Positions 43,947 to 55,958 of a stretch of DNA of 64,000 nt are shown here, in pieces. The notes below the pieces were generated by a model. It searched no databases. It saw only the letters and a list, made by a program, of their open reading frames with translations, and was not told the origin of the DNA. The DNA comes from Bimastos eiseni. Taxonomy: Eukaryota > Annelida > Clitellata > Crassiclitellata > Lumbricidae. Numbering within the stretch: the first letter of the stretch is position 1; each line of letters begins with the position of its first letter. The position numbers and the translations under genes are program-made. The stretch covers positions 29,790,868-29,854,867 of the forward strand of contig OY365807.1 in the NCBI GenBank assembly GCA_959347315.1. The letters run 5' to 3'.

Positions 43947-44210
43947 CGAAACTGCTGACTCGTCGAAAACTTTTGGAAATTCCTAGGGATTTAACCTAGA
44001 GCTTAGGTTTGTGCATGAACTATGTCGGATTTGCAATATTGTGGTAACCTATAGGTCGGTGTTTGAACCATGGACATAGGTTTGTGCATATTTTAGACAT
44101 TGTGTAACCTAGAGTGGGTTAAAAAATGAAATGGTAACCTGTAGGTTAGCGTTTGACCTAGAGCTAGGGTTGTGCATATTTTGGGCCAGACTGCTACACT
44201 TTCAACTACT
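43947..44210 (-). repeat. right terminal inverted repeat
   Basis: 264 bp, reverse complement of the left end, finishing CTACACTTTCAACTACT. It lacks one 73-bp subrepeat unit present on the left. Confidence 0.92.
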
Positions 44211-44216
44211 CAACAT
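44211..44216. repeat. target-site duplication, right (CAACAT)
   Basis: Exact copy of 29,985-29,990, directly outside the right inverted repeat. Confidence 0.93.
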
Positions 44217-45374
44217 ATTTGACGAACAGAACGGCGATACGGTTACATTTTATGAACCGGAACGCCGTTCCGGTCCATTTCGAGCCATGGCTATGATGTA
44301 TTTAGTTTATTTCAATTCGACGAATAGGAACACAGAAATAATTTACTTCAATATTATTATACGTGCATGCTTGTTAAAATAAAATGGGCCAAAAATTTTG
44401 CCTATTTAGAGGCGATTTTGATTGGGCGGCCACTCAGTTTCGCAGAGTGTGGATATTCTATGTCAATAGGAAGGGGTTTATTTATAAACGAGTCTCCGAC
44501 GGGGACATTATTCCAGTCCAAGGAGTCTCTGTCTGGCGGGAAAGACTCTTCACATCGTTACACCGGTAATGCGTTCAACTTATATAATAACTGCAACTTG
44601 ATTTTTTGAGGATTAGCAAATGTAGTGGGTGGCGAGATATTCAGCATTTATAACTGCTAAGACATTCCGAATGGTGTGGAATTTGCAATTAATTTCTAAA
44701 ATATGCATGCACAGTAAAAAAATTATACAGCATTCAGAGGATTTGGAAATGGTCACACCATAAATAATGTGTCACTGTCACCGGAAAATTACCCGTACGT
44801 CCCATCAGGGCCTACGTTACGCTGACGACTCCACATGCAATCCATATTAATACATTATCTTATATTATTTATTTTATATCTATGCAAAGTATTTCAAACG
44901 AAATAAAATACTTATAAACATTTTGAAACTCATTAATACATGGCAATGGTTATGGTTGTGGTTATGTCATCAGTGACTACTGTACAACTCATGCAATTGC
45001 TTATCGGTCTCATATGATTAGCCATCGATCATCAAATAAATGTTAAAATCTTTACTACATGTTACTTTCGTATGACTGGTAGACTTGACTTGATAGGAGA
45101 CTATGGAATGCTACCAAATAATTATTGTGTTTACATCATTGATTACGGGCCGACTGTCCCAAAATCCATAGTCTGTATCGGTTAGCAAATATTTATGACC
45201 TGCAAACCATGCATAGCATCAGTGATATTTAAGATGCCTACATTTTCACAAATGATCATAGTTACATCTACCATCACATCCGCATCCACATCCATCATCA
45301 TATCTACCTCTAGATCAATGTTTACTTTTATAACACTTCATTCCAATAACATACTGCCGACATTCTTCTGAATC
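44217..45374. other. no gene seen
   Basis: Host sequence to the right of the Polinton, then the 3' flank of the glycine-rich gene. No exon was recognised. Confidence 0.4.
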
Positions 45375-46185
45375 TCAACATCCACATCCGCCTTCACCCG
45401 TACATCCACCTAAACCTCCGCCTCCACCTCCACATCCACCTAAACCTCCGCCTCCACCTCCACATCCACCTAAACCTCCGCCTCCACCTCCACATCCACC
45501 TAAACCTCCGCCTCCACCTCCACATCCACCTAAACCTCCGCCTCCACCTCCACATCCACCTAAACCTCCGCCTCCACCTCCACATCCACCTAAACCTCCG
45601 CCTCCACCTCCACATCCACCTAAACCTCCGCCTCCACCTCCACATCCACCTAAACCTCCGCCTCCACCTCCACATCCACCTAAACCTCCGCCGCCACGTC
45701 CTCTTCTTCCACATCCTCCGCATCCTCCACATCCGCCTGCGCCTCCTCTTCCCCAACCTCCTTCACATCCACTGCAACTCCCACCAAAGGCACACATCGT
45801 GAAATAGCTATTACATGGTGTGTTGTCGAGGTACCCACTTGCCACGATGAATGTTGCCGTATCCGAGTCTATGTGCTGAACTTGCTTTCCAGCTGAATCC
45901 ACTGCACGTGGAGGTGAACTGGTGGGTACGGGAGGTCTTGGCTGGCAGAGAACGTAGAGAACGGAAATGGAAAAGACGAGATTCGTCTTCTGAGCAACGT
46001 CGACGCTGTCCTTCTTCCTGAATTTGATCTTACCCTTCTTCAGATCAACTGACATATCAAGAAAGTTGAATCTGAACTCTGTCAGATTAATTGGTAATTT
46101 TGTCAACGTAACTGGATTTGATTTGGTTCTTAGAGGGTTGAACGTGGCAAAAGTTGATGCAAGGATATCGTTTGCTCCAATTCAC
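45375..46185 (-). CDS. GRDP/DUF1399-type protein, 3' exon with glycine-rich tail
   Basis: An acceptor CGTTTTTACAG is followed at 46,185 by coding sequence. The first part (about 46,185-46,115) is open in one frame and the rest (46,106-45,375) in another, so a frame break lies near 46,110-46,130. The protein has LTEFRFNFLDMSVDLKKGKI, LVFSISVLYVLCQPRPP and TATFIVASGYLDNTPCNSYF, which match the late part of glycine-rich-domain proteins (GRDP, DUF1399). A cysteine- and glycine-rich tail of about 120 residues follows, in units of GGGGGLGGCG. The tail is encoded by a perfect 30-bp tandem repeat. It belongs with the DUF1399 part at 47,998-49,021. Function of the family in animals is poorly known. 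Confidence 0.65.
45402..45692. repeat. 30-bp coding minisatellite (ten units)
   Basis: TAAACCTCCGCCTCCACCTC plus CACATCCACC repeats ten times with almost no change. On the minus strand it encodes the ten-residue Gly/Leu/Cys unit of the glycine-rich tail. Confidence 0.95.
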
Positions 46186-47997
46186 CTGTAAAAACGATGA
46201 CGTAGAAAGAAGTACAGTTCTAGATAAAATCATTCTAAAACGTGTAGGGCCTACTAAGCTGTGTATAGAAAGTCGGATTCTAAACACATCTATGTTTCTA
46301 AACATATTTATGTTTCATCCGGATTGGGTGAAGGTTTATGTTAATCAGATATAATGCTTGGCTTCATTACATTATAAACTCTCAGTCATTCGGGTTCACG
46401 TTAATTCTGGCGATGACAAGAAATAAAATTGTTAAGCCTAATGCAGCGCATCTTTTCTTACCAAATCTGGTGTTGGCAGCTGTTCAGTACCAATGAGGTG
46501 AGACACGACAACCGTCGCTGGAAAAGATCTGAACCACAGACATAAATTATACCCCATGGACGAAAATGGCAAATGCGACAGCTGAACATCAACTCTTCAT
46601 TTCTATTCAGCAACCTGTAAGCAGATGGTGGTGGTAGTTGCAGTCTAACGACTCTCTGTGGTAACAAAGACCATTAGCGTCGCCCTCCTCCTTTATCCAA
46701 GCTTGGGACTGGCACTGGCAGGGTACAACCCTGTAAGCAGATGTTGATCGTGATCTATATATAGAGCCTAGGCGAGTCTTTACTCCTTAACGACGAGCTG
46801 CATTGATCTCCTAGTCGCTTTTAGTACATCCTTCTTGTCGGAAGTTTGAGCTCAGCTTTAACATTATGAGCTACAATAACTAAGCGTGTAATGCTCGATA
46901 AGGATTGTTGTTTGCGCTTCTGAATGGTTCACCCTACTAGACGCGCTCTAGAAATGTTTAAATACAATTCAGCGACAAACGTGTACGCCAGGATTTAAAA
47001 TAACTTTCTACAGTAAAATTATTCTCTCTCTGTCTTTCTCTGTCTGTCTCTCTATCTGTCTGTTTGTCTCTCTCTCTGCCTGTCTGTCTGTCTCTGTCTT
47101 TCTTTCTCTCTATTTCTCTAACAATACCGCTCTCTCCCTCACTACATGTACCTCTCTGTCTCTTTTTCTATCTCTCTTTCTGTCTCTCTGTCTGTCTCTC
47201 TATCTCTTTATGTCTGTCTGTCGGTCTCTGTCTCTGTCTGTCTGTCTGTCTCTCTGCTTGCTCTTTATTCTGTATGATAAAGCCACAATTCAGCAAGTCG
47301 TTCTTCACAGTGATAATCAAGTTCCTATTTGTCACAAATTTGGTTCTTGAATGATTCTGTGCAGAGTCTAAGCAATGCAGGGACAAATAAATTAATTTTA
47401 AACTTGTATTACACTCGTTCAAATATGTATTTCAATTATTTAAATTTCACCAGTGCAGAATTTTACCTACCAGGTTGTGTGATGAATTAAATTATACTGA
47501 TTCACTCTTTTTTAAGGCAAACCAGGTTGTCATAAAGCTCCTTCATGTTCTTTGCCAAGCATCCTCGAAGTGCAAAAGAAAACTGTCCCCTTACGCAGGG
47601 ATGGCCTAGTGGAGCGCCGGGATGCGCAATATAGCCTAAGTGTTCCTAGCGAATTACGCAGTGAATGGGTACAACGCTTTGGCCATAACTAACGCCATGG
47701 ACTATTTAGAGCTTTGGTGTTTCAATAGCCTCAATTATTGCAATCAAGTTTTTCAATTTTGTTTTAAGAGGTCATATTTTGCTAAGTAACCATAGATTTG
47801 TATCTTTTCTCCCAACGGACCACGAATATTTTATTTCCTCTTTCATATTGCAAGTCAAAGTTTAGACTTTTGCGATTAAAAAGTAGTCTGTTTGTGAAAA
47901 TATTATATGAGCTCTGTCCAAAAAATTAGGCCTACTGCTAAACAGCAATTGACACCACCTAAAACAAAATAACGACCGAAGTATATTACTAGCCTAC
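46186..47997 (-). other. probable intron of the GRDP-type gene
   Basis: Bounded by a donor-like TAGGTAGG at about 47,998 and the acceptor at 46,186-46,188, both on the minus strand. It holds a CTGT/CTCT microsatellite (47,023-47,265). No other gene was recognised. Confidence 0.45.
47023..47265. repeat. CTCT/CTGT simple repeat
   Basis: Imperfect pyrimidine-rich TCTCTGTC units. Leu/Ser/Cys-rich frames across it are by-products. Confidence 0.9.
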
Positions 47998-49021
47998 CTA
48001 CGAGTAGCGGCAATGCAGTCATTATTTTCACCAGCAGGTAAGGTCTCAAGTGCAACTGGACCCCACAATTGTTCCGCGTGTTCTGGCAAAATGCAAGCAT
48101 CATATTTATTTGCTTGTAAAATAACTTCAACATCGAAACTCGTAAGAGGAACCGCAGTTTGTGAATTGATGAATGCGAGCCTTCTGTATGGAGAATTTCT
48201 GCGATACATCGCACCACAGGATGAGAAATGCTCGCCATAGAACCCCTTCCACTTGTCACTTTGTCAGATTGAGTTAATCTGGAGTCTGGACTTCTGTCTG
48301 TGGCTGTATCGTCGTGATTTAACATCCGTCCCAGTTCTCGCAGGGTTTCTTTTTTGTAGATGATAGGATGAAGCTGGTGAGTGTGCCATATGACATCATT
48401 GTCATAGCAGGGAACAAGAAAGGCGTTTGGATGACATTTCTTTAAGAACAGAAACATTTTGTAGCGATTCAGTGCATTCGGGAGAAATGTATCCGACCGA
48501 TAGTGTGGAAGCGACACTAGGTAGTAAAGCTGGATTGTTTGTTCACTGCAGCTTTCAGATCGTACGTGCATTTCGATTGATACGGCGGACATGGAGTAGG
48601 GGTGGCAAGATTCCAATCGAATCCAAAGGGTTCATCTGGGTATTTAATCGTCCATATAGCACGACAATCTTTGCGCAGTTGCTGTAGCACAGCAAAGGAG
48701 TGCACTGCATGATCTATTACTTTGCTCACGAGAGTCGCTGGCAATCCAACTCATACTCATAAGGTGATAGCAGGCGACAATGCCAAACCCAATGAACATC
48801 TAATGGCGCAGCTATGACAGCGGGATCATCAACATAAGCTGTCAGAGGAAGGTTTCATATCGTCTTATGGCATTTTCAAGAACTATGTCACCATAAAGCG
48901 CAGGAAATGAATTCACTGCTTCCAGAAATTCTAACTCGTACGAAGCTTTCTGCAGTAGATTGATACAGGAATTTATTGTCAGTGCAGTATTTTTATTTCT
49001 CACATATTTTGCGTCAGTCAT
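47998..49021 (-). pseudogene. GRDP/DUF1399 domain, intronless with frame breaks
   Basis: From the ATG at 49,021 the minus strand encodes, in order and without introns, ASYELEFLEAVNSFPALYG, VLENAIRRYETF, APLDVHWVWHCRLLSPYEYE, then NALNRYKMFLFLKKCHPNAF, VPCYDNDVIWHTHQLHP, RMLNHDDTATDRSP and a tail to AATR. These are the two WHxH-type repeats of the DUF1399 family. The series jumps frame near 48,860, 48,740, 48,580 and 48,210, so no single frame covers it. Either the gene is decaying (perhaps a retrocopy joined to an intron-containing 3' end) or this stretch has several sequencing indels. The good preservation of the motifs argues for recent loss or for sequence error. Confidence 0.65.
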
Positions 49022-49904
49022 CTTCTCATCCCGAATTTCCGAACATGTCTATACGATCATATCCAAACCATATTGAGAACATCTGATATGTAGCGATGCA
49101 AATAAAATGTTTTTAAATCCTTAATTATGCGACCATGAATCCACACAATTCCACAAACGATCGTAATTACAATTTCAATTTCAATTACAAGCACTTTGTT
49201 TTAGAGATATTTACATCGAATGATAAGGCATCAGTTGAGGTTTGTGTGACAGAACTGTTCTGCCATCACACATGTCCACAAGTGACGCATATTAGAACAA
49301 AGTCTAGATATAGATGCCAAATGATAAATAATCAGGTGAACCCAACGAATAGGCCTAAACAGTTGCGGATCAAGTTCCGACCAACAGCGCGGTATATAGC
49401 CTATATATGTAGGCCTATGCATGGAACTTGGAGCCCGTCTTACGATTAGGGCCTAAAATGCCTAACTCTGCTTATATTCAATCCAATCCCGTCAAAACAA
49501 TCCGATCCAATTTGATCAAAAACCTAATCAGTTCAGTCTGATCAAAGCTAATCTGATGACTTCTAAAGCGTCGTCGCTATCATAATTTTCAAGACATCAG
49601 TCGATGGTCGTTTAAAGCGAAATAGCGATCAAATCTTACAGAAATTCACTGCAATAACCAACGGGAACTCCATCAGACGAAGGACTCTAGAAGACGCATA
49701 TGGCTCACTTAGAATCAGCATTGACTGGCATAAATGAATGGTAGGTAGCCATACGTGAAGCTGCAGCAATCGAAGACTTCTCTCTTGGTAGGCTCATTAT
49801 AGTCACATCACAAAATAACAATTTCTTTTTAAAATTCCGCTGGCCTCTGTTTCAAGGTCCCAGCAAAATATATATATAGCCACATACATAATATATACAG
49901 TCAC
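49022..49904. other. no gene seen; 5' flank of the GRDP-type gene
   Basis: Unassigned, with AT-rich and ATCCAAT-like short repeats near 49,480-49,550. Confidence 0.4.
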
Positions 49905-50165
49905 GTTTACGATACAGTTATTTATAATGATAAAGTTACGTTTATGATACAGTTATATGTATTTCATAATGATAAAGTTACGTTTATGATACAGTTATTT
50001 CATAATGATAAAGTTACGTTTATGATACAGTTGCATGTATTTCATAATGACAAAGTTACGTTTACGATACAGTTTTTTCATAATGATAAAGTTACGTTCA
50101 TGATACAGTTATTTCATCATGATGAAGTTGCGTCATGATACAGCTATGTTACAGTTATTTCATTA
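49905..50165. repeat. minisatellite, unit of about 35 bp
   Basis: About six imperfect units of ATAATGATAAAGTTACGTTT followed by ATGATACAGTTATTTC. Confidence 0.85.
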
Positions 50166-53100
50166 GACCGATGCGGTAATGAATACTCACATGTGAGACT
50201 TGTTTTGCTGTTCAGGTAAACAACATTACACCTACGCTGTCCTTGTGTGATCTGAGACCGCGCAGAGCATGCAGAGTGTATACATACTAAAACCTATTGG
50301 TCGAAATATAATTATATCAATTGCGCAGGCGTCTGCTGCATATTCCAGGTAAATTAAAAAATAAATTAATAAATTTATGGCTTGTGACGCTAGTAGACCA
50401 TCAACAAACTCCTGATAATTTGCATCTTTCACGGACTTAATAGATGTCAACACAGAAGATGCGGGCGGAGACTTAGGGGGGACAGCGAGAGACGGTCCCT
50501 CAAAAGTTAAGGTGAGGGGGACGGAGTAGCCTATATCCCCCAAATTTCAGGCGATTGAAAGTGTGCTTGCTGTTGTCTTTCCATGTCTGAGGCTGGTTCG
50601 TGGTGTGCCTGCCTGTCTTAATTTGCGGGTTGTCTGTGGTCAGTCAGTGTCTCATCATTTGGAAGTGCAAGATACCGGGCCGAGAGATAAGAGGCCGACC
50701 TGCATGTCAATTTAAGGATCACAGGTCGTGATCTCGCTTGGGTTTAGACGTTGTTTGGTACGCGTGTGCCTAGCTGTGTGGTGGCTGTCTAGTATCGGTT
50801 ACAGCGGTGATGCTTGCTTGAGGTATGGTGCACTATGCAACCGACGCTGCATTCATATACATGCTGCAAGAGAGGAAATGATAAATTATAATGATATTGA
50901 ATTGAAGTTACGACAAAATATTCATAGGCCTACATAACACACATGCGTACATTCACACAGACCGAACTATCTTTTAAAACAACTTTCAGAACTGATTATG
51001 CCTAATCTGCATGAGGAAGGTTGAAATTGTTATAATTATACTTTTAAGGAGTAGGGCTATCCTTCGAACAATGAAATAAGGCGGTCCTCCACGGCCAACG
51101 TTGCTTCATCTGCTATCAACTCTTTCCACTTTGTTCCTAAGAGTTTATGAGGTTTATCCTCATCCATAAGTTTACTCATTTGTGAGTCTTTGAATATTTG
51201 AGTGATTTAGTCTAGCGGCAGCTTTGTTTTTTTTTAAATGAAGAGAAATTGTTATAGTAGTCAACAAACGATCACATACCATACTATAGAAGGTACATGT
51301 AAGCGTTGTCCGTAGCATAATGTTAATGTCAAACCGTTTGAACCTTTATCCTATGTGCAACGGAATAACCGTGAATATAGCGCGTAGGCCTACGGTATTG
51401 TGGCAGTGGCAGTGACGACTATAGCTATAGACTCGGGCAAACTTATCTGCATCTCTTCTGGTTGCATGCCAGCGTCCCTTAAAACCAGACCCATCTACCA
51501 TGGTTGGCTAGGTTTAGTATGGCCAAGGTCATTATTATCATCATCGTTTGTTTTATCATTACTATTTTAATGTGTTAGGCTTGCCAGTAACGGCCCTGCG
51601 CACTGCATGGCTAGTGCGTCTCGTTGATAAATATAGGCCTACTTACTAAATTCTATTTTTAGTGTCAATAAAAAATGCTCATCACATTTCTGTTCTCTAG
51701 ATCTACGCTCAACTGTACTCCCCAAGTATTGCTGCTCTGACCATCTAAACCGTCTATTCGTACGTAGGCGTCGAGTGGCTGAGAGAGACGTACAGCATAC
51801 ACAAGTCATGGATGATTAGCATTGACCTTCACTTTTCGCGTTATTTTTATTTCATAAATCAAGGTCAAACTTAAATTATCATCTCCCTTGAACAATCCAT
51901 TATTAAATACACTCAGCAAAACAACAAACAAATGTAAATGAAAACGTTTCTATGTAGCTACCGTATATAGGCCGGCGTCTATAATATATAACCTCGACCC
52001 TGCTCATTTTTCAATGAGAGTCTGATCGGGTGAGATCCTTCATCACCGCTCGTCCTTTTGAATGGATGTCACACCATCACTTTACACTTGCCTTGTTAAA
52101 AATGAGACGCATAACGTAATGGGTGCCCTGCGTGGCTGACGACGGTTAAATTCGACTCCTGTAGAAAAATTAATAATAATATTAATAATAATTATGGCCT
52201 ACTTATGGTTCTCGTGCAAGGACCGTAGACCTGCTAAACCGAGATTTAAATCTCTGAAATGAGCTAGCATCGGTAAGCGAACCGCAGTAATAATAAGATA
52301 TTCATTTATTAAGAAATAACACAATCTGACAATAACGTGTAGAAATGCTTAGGCCTGCATGAGTGACAATGAACATTAGAAGGCCAGTCGCTAGAATAAA
52401 TTTAAAAGAACTATTAAATTGCTTATATAAAATAGGCATAAAGAGCCCTAGGTCGGATTGGGCATAGGGGAAAATAAAACGCAAGATTGGTTGACAAAAG
52501 TATCCTTGAATTACAAGTACAATATGCAAGTACAATATTTTACTTATTACTATTGCGTGTTTTAGTCACTAATAACAACGCGTAGGCCTATATTCCATCA
52601 TCCATTGTGACCATTGACTATACTTATAACTGTTTTGTAATGCAATGTCTGCTGAGATCGCATTGGATTTGTTCGAGGGGAGATTAATTATTAAGAGTAA
52701 TCGGTTTATAGAGGTCAAGAGGTAGGAGACATCGAGGTCACTATTTATTAGAACGACAGCCATAAAAGCAGAGACTGTCATAACACGGTTCAGCGAAGCC
52801 GAGTGGAACCTAGGTCCACGGAGTCAGTCTGGTTACATAATTCTGAGTCAGTTAACTGCATTTGTTTTTTATTCGTTGTTTTTCTCTTAAATGGACAGTT
52901 GTTCCCTAAACACGAAAATCTTCTGGATGGTTTGGTTGTCCTTGTTTGACCAGCTATTTAACATTCCTCCATAGGTATCAGGTGAGAACACTGCTGGCCT
53001 ATATTCGTTGTAATCAACAAGACTATCGATCCCTCGACCGAGGCTCGAGCGCAGATCATAGCCTGAAACCATTGGTTACGACCATTTATCACGAGACCAG

Positions 53101-53254
53101 TGATCCATAGTATATAACTCTCGAGATCATTGCACACACAATGAGCTCATCATATATTTCATGTAAGCATATAGCCTATGATTATATTATTCGTACCTGC
53201 AAATAATCTAAACATTGGGCTTTATAATTAAATAAGCAATGTTATTTCAGAATG
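50166..53254. other. long stretch with no gene seen
   Basis: No supported exon in 3 kb. A minus-strand frame at 50,232-50,543 has no family likeness. A block at 52,000-52,060 resembles 5,985-6,035. Confidence 0.4.
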
Positions 53255-53785
53255 TTATTTATACTGCTCCTCTCTCTTCTGTTGGCTCCCGCAGGTCCGA
53301 TTGCAACCCTTAGAAGGGGTTCAACGGGTCGCAGCTCGCTTGGTTGGTGGTATTCCTGAACTTGGACACATCTCTAAGTACATGTGAGACGTCCTTCACT
53401 GGCTTCCGGTTCATCAACGCATTCAATATAGAATCTCCTCTATTTTCTGCCACTTTGTTTTGAGCAATGCGCCTGTCTATCTTCGAGATATGCTCACCTT
53501 AACATCGGCTTGCTTAGGTCGCCGATCTCTTCGCTCGGCCTCTAGAGGCGACTTTGTGGTTCCACATGCTCATTCTGCCACCAGGCAAAATAGAGCTTTC
53601 GCAATTGCGGATTCCAGTATTTGGAAACAATCTCCCATCTGACCTGCGCTGTCTCCCGCCACCTGTCTGGCTGGCTCTTTCTATAAACTTCTTAAGACTT
53701 TCTTTTTTGACCGGGTCTGGGTCGGGATCGCCTCTGAATAGTTATCTTGAAGAGGCGCTATATAAATTGCATTGATTGATTTTCA
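53255..53785 (+). mobile_element. CR1/L2-type LINE, 3' end remnant
   Basis: Encodes, across frames, the C-terminal end of a LINE reverse transcriptase: ARLVGGIPELGHI, LHWLPVHQRIQYRISSIF, SNAPVYLRDML, RRSLRSASRGDFVVPHAHSA and KTFFFDRV. It closes with AGGCGCTATATAA followed by ATTGATTGATT. Frameshifts and early stops are present. The end motif matches the LINE end at 5,684, but the simple tail differs (ATTGATTG against ATTACATT), which suggests two related LINE subfamilies. Confidence 0.85.
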
Positions 53786-54407
53786 AATCGATCATTATTA
53801 TTGTAACATGTCCTATGACATTATAAACCATGTATACACTTAAATTGCATTTGCATTGAATTTCTGTTTAGCAAAGAATCTCTTTCAACTTAAACTCTAA
53901 AGGTTTCTATAATCAGTCCTTATAGTTCACTGCAGTCTTATCACAATTCAAAAAGAGCACCACAGCCTTTCTTTGGTAATACGTATGACTACTATAGCAC
54001 TGTTCTTGGTGAAAGAGCGTTTTCAGCTGTTTGACGATCTCTGTTCGTGGTCCAGTGGCGCTCCTTCTGACCATGCATATGCGATAATCGCCACCATTAG
54101 ACTATAAGAATATATGAGGAGCGTTGCCTTCCATAAAAAAATCATTGAGAAGCGCTATTTATGAATTACCTTCGATAGCAGAATCATTCAGAAGCGTTCG
54201 CTCAAATGTCTTCGAAAATAGTCCTGACCAGTGTTCCTCAGTTACAATATTATTATTATGCCGTTCGTCAACCAAAATGTCATAAATTTTCGTACAAAGA
54301 GCTATCGATCGATCAAGATTACTATAAGCTTAGGCCTATAGACTACGAGTTACCCTCATCCATCACTTCGGTAATGTTATCGATAGCGTTCACGACTGCA
54401 AAGTCAC
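53786..54407. other. no gene seen
   Basis: Unassigned AT-rich sequence leading into a satellite. Confidence 0.4.
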
Positions 54408-55012
54408 TGGAATAATTGTTTCCTAAAATCGAATTACTTATTGCATAAAAATAGGCCTATCAAATAGAAATAATTGTTTCCTAAAATTGAATTACTTATT
54501 GCCTACAGATAGCCCTATTAAATAGGAATAATTGTTTCCTGAAATCGAATTACTTATTGCATAAAATAGGCCTATCAAATCGTGCATATAGCTGATGGTG
54601 AAAATGACATTGCGCATATTTACTTATTGCCTACAGATAGCCCTATTAAATAGGAATAATTGTTTCCTGAAATCGAATTGCTTATTGCATAAAAATAGGC
54701 CTATCAAATCGTGCATATAGCTGATGGTGAAAATGACATTGCGCATATTTTTACTTATTGCCTACAGATAGCCCTATTAAATAGGAATAATTGTTTCCTG
54801 AAATCGAATTACTTATTGCATAAAATAGGCCTATCAAATCGTGCATATAGCTGATGGTGAAAATGACATTGCGCATATTTACTTATTGCCTACAGATAGC
54901 CCTATTAAATAGGAATAATTGTTTCCTGAAATCGAATTGCTTATTGCATAAAAATAGGCCTATCAAATCGTGCATATAGCTGATGGTGAAAATGACACTG
55001 CGCATATTTCCG
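54408..55012. repeat. satellite-like array, 129-bp unit
   Basis: CGTGCATATAGCTGATGGTG recurs at 54,581, 54,710, 54,840 and 54,969, a period of 129-130 bp. Within the unit GGAATAATTGTTTCCTGAAA, TTGCATAAAA and TAGGCCTATCAAAT appear, with a shorter 5' start of about 60-bp half-units (54,408-54,540). The near-identity of the units suggests recent expansion. Confidence 0.92.
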
Positions 55013-55795
55013 ACATTGATCCATTGTTCCATACATCGTGGCAATATCTGAATTAAATATGGAAAGGACACATTGTGAAAATCGAATCACACAATTAGAA
55101 ATTTGGTTGTTTAACTTAGTGAGCTAATGTCACAATAATTGCGCAAATAAACAGAAAAATCGCAATTGTAAATGCTGCAGAGTTAATCTAAGTTTACACA
55201 TTTTAGTGAAGGAAGTATGAATGACTGAGAGAGTGACTGAGTGACTGAGCCATCGAGTAATTAAGCGAATGCTAATTTAATGAACAACTAGTTCAAAATA
55301 GCAAAATAAATAAATAAATGGTTTAAAAAATGAATGATCACGTTATTATAGTATATGAAAGATACTCGATGAATAACGGATCATTATATTCGAACATGAC
55401 AAACACAAACATGAAGAAAGCGAGATATGAACTGCTACGAATACCGTTGCACTTAAAAGACCGTTTCCATATGTACAGCTAGGAATCCTTCAAACAGTTT
55501 TTCAGTAATTGCGAAATTAATGTTATGTTTGGCTTTACTATTCGTTTAATTAATCACAATGATAGGCCTTAGTTGTAAATAGCATCAGCTTACGGGACAC
55601 ATTTGTTATCTCCTAATTAGATAGAAATAATTCTGCAGCGTCTTTTAGTCACAGTAATGTCTCCGTATGTGAAACATTACTTAATAAATGTCTCTGGGCA
55701 CTGATCGTTAGCATAGACAGGGCTAGATGATAATTGCGGGCCAATACTTCGTCGCCCGTGAATTGTGACGAAGGCCATGACAGAGGGGACTGACA
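55013..55795. other. no gene seen; 3' flank of the coiled-coil exon
   Basis: AT-rich, with short GAATGACTGAGAGAGTGACT-like repeats near 55,220. Confidence 0.4.
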
Positions 55796-55958
55796 TTATT
55801 CACTGTTTTTGACTGGAATGCTTCCGTTGTTCGTTGTCGTCTGTTCTCCCTCGACAGGAATCGACCACTTGGCGTTGTTGCGGGCGATTGACAGCTGGTA
55901 GCTGTGAACCTGCTTCTCCAGCGCATAGTTTTCCGCCTGTAAGGCCTGCAGTTCTCGC
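55796..55958 (-). CDS. terminal exon with a coiled-coil segment, unidentified
   Basis: An acceptor CTTCGTGTGTAG on the minus strand is followed by a frame of about 53 residues ending in a TGA stop. It begins RELQALQAENYALEKQVHSY, with a heptad pattern expected of a coiled coil, then a polar tail (IPVEGEQTTTNNG). It looks like the last exon of a longer coiled-coil protein, but I cannot name it and see no upstream exon in the window. Confidence 0.45.

Larger units (their letters stand above)
29991..44210. mobile_element. Maverick/Polinton (adintovirus-like) provirus, 14.2 kb
   Basis: Complete by its boundaries: inverted repeats starting AGTAGTTGAAAGTGTAGCAG at the left and its reverse complement at the right, and a 6-bp duplication outside. 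It carries the Polinton gene set (polymerase B, protease, fiber-like, major and minor capsid, virion proteins, packaging ATPase, PLA2-like protein, integrase). At 14.2 kb it is slightly below the usual 15-20 kb. Many genes have stops or frameshifts, so this copy is inactive, though it may be packageable or mobilised by relatives. The exact duplication and near-identical ends argue for an insertion that is not very old. Confidence 0.97.

Noticed and set aside
45394..45756. Arg/Trp-Met-Trp-rich frame over the glycine-rich exon
   Set aside because: Shadow frame of the 30-bp coding minisatellite.
49905..50165. CRISPR-like array of regularly spaced repeats
   Set aside because: The units are contiguous and imperfect without unique spacers, in a eukaryotic genome.
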